A stretch of DNA of 64,000 nucleotides from Allacma fusca (Eukaryota > Arthropoda > Collembola > Symphypleona > Sminthuridae), in assembly GCA_947179485.1 (NCBI GenBank), contig OX359247.1:51867131-51931130 (forward strand), written 5' to 3'. Of the stretch, positions 56,926-64,000 are shown in pieces (the first letter of the stretch is position 1; each line of letters begins with the position of its first letter). The notes beneath the pieces were generated by a model. The model did no database searches. It saw only the letters and a list, made by a program, of their open reading frames with translations, and had not been told where the DNA came from. The translations under genes were made by a program, and so were the position numbers.

Positions 56926-59900
56926 ATAGTTAGAGTCGATAATGAATAATTAGTATCATAAAGTAATTATAGTACTCTAAATTAATTTAAAACTTCATTT
57001 ACTATTGATACTGCTACATTTACTATATTTATATGGTTAGTATTTACAGTGGTTTAACGATACATTATTATGTATAATCATATAAGTATAAGTATATAAT
57101 TATACGAATCAGTTTACAAACGAGCCGTTACCTCGCCATGCGAGGCTCTTAATAATCACTCTTAGTCATTTACACTCACACAGATAACACTAGGTCAGAC
57201 CCAAAAAGGAATTATTTATGAAATAGATAAGGAAGTAATTTATCTACGTAGTAAGAATTTTAATTTGATTTAAGTCTCATTTTAAAGTAATTATTATTGT
57301 TGTTTCATGACTAGGTAAGTTTTAGGGCGCGCGATAATAATATTATAAAGAATAAGAATGATCCTGTGTATATGCCCTGACGTTATATACGTAGCTATAT
57401 ACAAAATATACACAATGCAACCGTTAAAATAATTTACATACGAATTATTACCCCTCCTCCACTCTCTTCCGCAAGTTACTTTTGTATATGGCCCACTTTA
57501 TTCTTCTGTTTAGTTGATATTATTATAACTATTATAAATTGTAAATCTCTCGCTGTCATGGTCTTCAAAGCCAGTTGAGGATCATAAGGTGTATAGTGGT
57601 ATGCCGTTGCATAAATAACGCACTATAAATATTTTTTTTGTTTTTTGAATTTTTCGTCTAACACCGTCGTGTTTAAATCCTACATACACAGTAATAATAA
57701 TTTAAAAGTTTCGCAACAGTACAGTAATAATTATTAATACATACTCAAATGTTAGGAATTTTTTCTATTATATTTTTCTTCTTGGTTTTGGCAAGAACAA
57801 ACAGAAGTAGAAGTCATAATAATCGCTCTGATATTTTAATAGTAATACGAATTATTACACCACACTGAATGGTACTACTAAGCAAATTTTACTGCTGTAA
57901 TTTAGTCTATAAATACCCAGATAGGAAAAGAATTAACCAGGACAGATGTAAAATTGACTATATTATTACCAGCATGCTAAAAACAAATAAGTACCTCTGT
58001 GAGTATTTTTAAGTATTATAAACGTTGCGTGCTAGTGCTATTACCTTTTTTCGTGTGGTTTGTTGTCATTTAGATGAAAATAATATCCTTAGGTATATGT
58101 GTTACTATTTAGTTACTATTGCGAGCGTAAAGTTGTATAGTACTACAATTACGCTGCTTCAAGGAGTTGGTTATAAGAATTACATAGTAATAATTCACAT
58201 GTGGCATGCGGTCACATCAGTAAAATTTAATTGCTGATCGTTATGTATGTTATTAGTGGGTGGTTATCGAGGAATTTGGAGAAGTCAATTTCAGAACTTG
58301 GGTCGGTATTTATATAAATATCGCTAATATCGTCTAGGGAGAAGCACTGTTACTGGTAATGTTATTTAAGTATTTACAAAATCGATTTACTGCTAGCAAA
58401 TGCTAAATGCTATGTTTGCTGCATACGTAAGGTACTCCGATGGAGTTTAATATTGAGTGTTACTATTTACCTCGTGTGGTAATAATGCAAATTGCAATGG
58501 TTATTAATTAAGTAAATAGAAAAATGGATTTCTGTTTCAAAATGGCAAAATGTTTCAACGGCTTGAACTTACATGCTTACAATTTAAGAGATATATGTTT
58601 CTAGTACTTAGCGTTACTTGATAGTAGTAACTATGATTTCATTAATGGTAATTCACACAAATAACAAGACTAAGACTTCATTATCTAATGGCTGATTAAT
58701 TTACGGTTACATGCATGATTAACTATATGTTGTAGGCACCTACGTATTATGGATTGATTACTAACGATTAATTATTAACTAAGCAAGCATTAATTAATTT
58801 TAAGTAGGTGTTAATAGTTTAACAGAAATAATTAAGTACCGGAACGTACTACTACTATGATAATTAGTACAAGTATATTTTATGTACCCACACCTTTATT
58901 ATTATTATTACTATTCCACCGTTTTAGTGTACATTTACTCTACTGTTTAGTTCTTTTGCATGCTAGGCAGGCTCTTATAGTTTTATTTCTTATAGTTTTC
59001 AGTTACACTGTCAGGGTTCCCCCATAGATTCCCTTATGGCTATACACATCCTATATCATGAAAAAGCTAAGCTTTTTTTAAAAAAAATCTTTCCTAAATA
59101 TAACTATGAATTTTTATTGATGATGATGGTAATGATATAATCTAGGGATCGGTTGTGTTTTTTCCATGTATGCGTACATATTAGAAAATATTAAAAAATT
59201 ATACAAACACACACAATACACACATAATTGCCTTGATAATCTCTACACTTTTTCAATTTTATATCCAACTTTATCTCGTTTTTTGTTTATTTTTGTTTTG
59301 TTTTTGTCGTTTTTAAAGTCGCAAAAATTATTTAGTTTCCACAGACTTGTTAAAAAATGGATTCTACGCATATGTAAAGTTGGCGTTATTTATTATTACT
59401 GCATATGTTTTTGTGATTATTTATATATTGTATATTCTTATGGATTTGAAATTATGTAAACACAGAAGTTATCCCCGAATTGAATGATTTTAATATTGCA
59501 AAATTGAAAATTAGGACTTTCATATGAATGTTATTGTAATAAATGCAATTGATGATAGGAGAAAAAAGTAAATGGATGAAGCAATCAACAACCGGTCCAC
59601 GTAATTAAATCGTATACAATTTAACAGCTACGTATGTAACTACACTTAAATATTATAGACTGCTTAACTAATTTGAATACTATATAATTATATATATTGT
59701 AGTTCTTGAGTTTGTTATTGTTTTTGCCTTAAGAAGGAATTAAGTTTTGATTTGGTTTGAGAATCCTGAATAAAATTCTAAATATTATTGTACGTATATC
59801 TATGCTTTGTAATGGTATAGGAGAAACGCTCGGTATTGTCATCTGCGAAATTTATATTCAGATTAGTATTAGTATCACACAATCTTCGACGTTATAGATT

Positions 59901-62900
59901 TTCCAGATGTAAAATTATTAGGAGGAGTATGATGGATTTTCATTGTCTTATTATTGGTGTAGGATGAGAATGTTAAGCAGCATGATAGGAAGGGAGCTTG
60001 TAGTAGAATACAAGCGTATGTATATACCAATAAACAAGCCAATGTAAAAGCGTTAGTAATTATTGTCAAGGAATATATGCTAACAAATATTACTAATGAA
60101 GATACTATCTATCTTTATATAACTATTACACAAATACATATAAATACAACAAATTAACCAAGTCGAGTGATAATATTGAGCTAATAATAGTTACAGTATG
60201 TTCATATATAACCCTACTGTAATGCAATTAGTTTTTGAAATTCATTTACATCTTACCCAGGTGTACTTATTACAGTTTGTATGGTTGACCTTCGACATGC
60301 CTACTGTATTGCAAATATCTTTTTTTAAACAAGTTGTACGTAATACAAATGGCAAAGATGTGAACGGATACTTGCTCTGTAACAAGATCTTCGTCCTTCC
60401 ACATGAAGAAGAGTAAGGATATGCGGAGAACTAGTATGTACGACTTAATATTAACTAAAGGGAGTACACCTGCCAAAGGATGAGACCTAGCTTATTACTA
60501 AGTATCAATTTAATAATGAATTGAGTAAAATATCAATGGTTATTTAGTACGTAGAAGCAGTCAAATTCATAACTCAAAGATACGCCAAGGCGTGAGATTC
60601 ACAATCAATCGTATTTGTTTTTATTTTAAAAATCAATGCTTTCGGGTAAAAAAAATTACTACGAAATACTTTTCATAATAATTATTACTGATAAACTATT
60701 AACTAACACTAACATTTAAAACTCCCAACGCTACTATACTGTTGAGGTACTACTAGTTAAGTAGTTGCCCAGTGCATGCTAAGCTGTACGGAGTTTAGTG
60801 ACGCTTGATTATTTTATATTATATAGTAGAGTGAGGGGAGTAAATAATTAAAAGGCTGTTGTTCTACGATTACAATATATCGTGTATGCAAACTTGGAAT
60901 ATATTACCTTATTCATAAACACTTACGAGACTATGGGCCTATATTGATATGAAATACAAAGAATTTAGCTAGATAGTATGTGTGATAAGTATTTAGATAT
61001 AAATTAGCTGGTTAACATTTTTAGTCAATACTTGAATCAAGATAATCAACGGCGAGCCTAAAACCCACTAAGGAGGTAATACAAACAAAATAATGGATAA
61101 AGTACGGATTCTTATATGACATGCTATAATTTATTAAGGATCAAGAAACTGTACCGATTAATAATATAAGAAGTAGAGTAAAATAGTCATTCATCAATAA
61201 TAATATTCTCCGCATAAAGAGTGCATTATAGAATATGTATAGCGTTATGTATAGGGTCTAGGGACGAAGGAGAAGCTATGTATAATCAAATAAGGCTGTC
61301 CATATTAAATATTTAGAGCCTTTTCACTAAGGAGAGGTTTGTGTCCTTTTATAAGGAGCATGAGGTCAAGAGTTCAAAAGTGGTTCATATAACAAATAAG
61401 ACTCGATCGGTGTATGCGTGAGAGATATGCAAAATATACATTGCGATTTTAGTACATAAGCAAATAAACAAGTTTCATTAAGCGCCACAATATTTTAATC
61501 ATATAATTATGGTAAAGCAAACAACTGTAATAGCAGTAAAAAAAATATTATAATAATAATAATACATAAATTCCAAGCTAGTTTGCTATGTAACGAGAAT
61601 AAGACGGCAGGTACGGATACTTATATATAAGTGTACAGTAAATCTTCTACCAGTGTTAAGGTGTATCGTATATAGACTTGTACGGTAATAAAGGAAATAT
61701 GTTACTTATTCTGATTACAAATATACATACCTTAATAATCAATTGCCCTGCCTACAAAACGATAAACTTACTCGCATGTCTACAACATTAAATTATTGTA
61801 GAACTCAGTGTGTAATAATTAATTTTGAATTATATACATAATTCAAAAGTCTTAAATTATTATGATCACAGTTTATGATAAGACTGTTATTCTGCATACA
61901 ACAAATTTAACTAATTGTATTTAATACATACATAGTTAAATAGATCAATTTGCTTATAGCACTTGCAAAAACAAAATAAATAATGTTAGGCCTGCAGGTA
62001 AATAGTGAATACATAGGATATTTTTAAGACAATGGGGATCTATTAATTAATGTGGAATACTGATGTCGACAACAGTATGTCATATAAGTGATATTTAGGA
62101 AGCAAATTTTAATGATACTGTCAAAGATGAACCCTCAATAATAGTGTACCTATTTGTAGGGCTGCTAATGTATCGTATGAAAGTCAAGGCAAGGTTTTTG
62201 GAATTTTTCTCAGCTTGTGGTCTCTCACGGTACACACAAATTTTTTTATGATCTTGTATATAATTGATATACGGGATTTTATCATAAACTCATCACAATT
62301 AAGTAAGCACAGTTCTTTCCTGAGTTGATTTTTGAGCCTAGTGACTTCAAATATATGACAGTATATGTAAGTCAATAAGCTATTATCAAAATAGAACTAC
62401 GGTTACGAATTATTTCAGAATAGAAAAAATTACATTTAAAACCATTATTTTAACTACGCAATGTTGTCAGTTGCCTTAGATGTACGTTAATAATTTGATT
62501 ATTGGGTTGCTGTCATTGGGTGAGTAAGATTATGAGTTACCTAAGAGCTGTTTTGATAATTTGGGTTCCATGAACGTATTTATGTAATTTAATGGGACAG
62601 TGTTACAGCGGATGTTTTAAGGCTATTTCGTTTTACTTACTTAATTGGGAAGTAATAGTGTTCGGGATAGGAGCAGGTTTAGGTGCCCATAAGTTTCTTT
62701 AAATCTGAGGTGCAGAATGAAGGTATGATTTTTGGAGCAATATTTCTAATGTAGAACCATGTGAATGAGTTGCTAGCAAGTTATTGAAGCATGAGGTAAA
62801 ACTAGAAACATCCTCGATTTATAGGCTGTTAGGTGATCATCCTCTCAATATGTTATTTAACTATTTTTAGATCAGTTTTGGTGGTCAATTTTTAATTTTT

Positions 62901-64000
62901 ATATGGTTATGTAAGATAATATTAAATTAAGCGTTCCACGTGAACCATGGAAGGAAGCCTTCACTATAGGACGTCTTCATTACCTACCTCTTATAGTTCA
63001 GAGTTTGACTTCATCTCAATTCATTTTTTTTCAAAGTTTTGTTTTTGTAGCTTATATTAATATAATAATAATTACCTTCCAAAGAAGAATGTAATTATTG
63101 CATTTTTTAAAATACATACATAAGTACACGCAATTCATATATACACGTTTAATACACTAATATCATGCCAGTCAGTTGTGTAAGTTTGCAAAATAATGAT
63201 ATATTGTGAGACAAGTATTTTCTCGGAAACTTTCATATTTTTAGTTTACCATTTTTATTACTTTGTTTTGTATAACAGTATAATGTAAAAAGAAATTATG
63301 TAAAGGGTTTTAACGCAATAATTCCGATATTCGCAATGTCCTTCTCCCAATTAATGGTCTACAAGACGTGCATACAAGTATATAATTAACTACAGTTCCT
63401 TAATGTTCTCTTGATAATATCAACGCAGGTTTCAATCATCATATTACATTGCAATGTATACACATGTGTATACAAATACATTATTAATTGTTATATAACC
63501 TTGAACCGCCGTGCAGTTCAATATTTTCAGAAACGAAATAGTAATGAAAATCAAATGTACATGTATAAAATTTACAATTTTAATATTATTGCTTCTCAAG
63601 AATTTTTTCCTGGGGACGTGTAAAATTATTTTCAAGTAATTTTAATTGATGGTTATTAATTTTTTTTTGGAGAATCGATAGACTTTTACGGTATTTGAAG
63701 AAATCTTGAAGCCCCATTGATATAAAGAATGATTACTATGTGCATGTATGTGCAAATGCAATCAAGTAGTTTTGCAAGAGTAATTTGACAAAATTTAATA
63801 CACAAGATGTGGATGTTTATGTGTGTATTACTATACAACTAGGTAAAAAATGATCTGTATGATTTCTTAACTCTATTCATTATTTTTTCGGATTATTCCC
63901 TGAGGCCTACTCAACCAAACACGCATACATGGTTCCGCGCGCGTTAAAATACGAAAGCATGTGTATTTCAATGAGGTGGATCAATAATGAGGTGTTAATA
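56926..64000. other. Gene-free 7 kb downstream of Transportin-1
   Basis: Very AT-rich, with many TAATTA/ATTATT motifs. Open frames are short and lack motifs on both strands. The first part is presumably the Transportin-1 3' untranslated region. I see no tRNA, rRNA or mobile-element protein. Confidence 0.5.

Noticed and set aside
1-64000. CRISPR arrays, bacterial operons, tRNA and rRNA genes
   Set aside because: No spaced direct repeats of CRISPR form, no bacterial gene signals and no convincing tRNA box A/B pairs were seen; the sequence is eukaryotic.
56926-64000. Several 60-100 codon open frames downstream of Transportin-1
   Set aside because: Compositionally biased AT-rich frames with no motif, start context or splice logic.

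Overview
The window looks like nuclear DNA of an arthropod, most likely a springtail (Collembola). It is AT-rich and the host genes are split by canonical GT-AG introns. It carries an F-box/leucine-rich gene, a gustatory receptor and a second receptor-like gene whose styles I associate with collembolan genomes. The conserved genes read as ordinary animal orthologues. The species call is inference; the gene calls rest on protein motifs and on splice junctions that I phased by hand.

Layout. (1) Positions 1 to about 6.4 kb hold part of a Polinton/Maverick-like virus-derived element. Its order is a penton-like protein cut by the left window edge, a small very basic core-like protein, a major-capsid-like protein, an adenain-type cysteine protease, a Pif1-type helicase on the opposite strand, and an orphan 236-residue protein behind a TATA box. 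The first four genes are intronless and nearly touch. (2) 6.4-9.2 kb holds two intron-bearing genes of unknown membership: a small cysteine-rich single-pass membrane protein with a tyrosine-motif tail, and a RING-H2-like protein with an acidic C-terminal half. (3) 9.2-16.1 kb is mostly empty apart from a short secreted CRAL-TRIO-like gene. (4) 16.1-25.5 kb is a fast-evolving environmental-response cluster: a complete gustatory receptor, an F-box/LRR gene with a decayed neighbour copy, and a second seven-pass receptor-like gene on the minus strand. (5) 26.5-27.8 kb is an MPV17L2-like gene (minus). (6) 31.7-41.4 kb is RanBP3. (7) 44.5-46.5 kb is Fbxw9 (minus). (8) 48.4-56.9 kb is a full-length Transportin-1. 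(9) 56.9-64 kb shows no gene.

Between and inside the genes lie a 41-bp minisatellite, a pogo/mariner-type MITE with TA target duplications, three imperfect foldback elements of about 0.3-0.7 kb, and a 107-bp tandem duplication.

Functionally, the capsid, core and protease genes would form a virion module. RanBP3 (export cofactor) and Transportin-1 (import receptor) both serve the Ran transport cycle and lie only about 7 kb apart with Fbxw9 between them. The element at the left edge, and the two spliced genes next to it, are the most likely place for undescribed biology.
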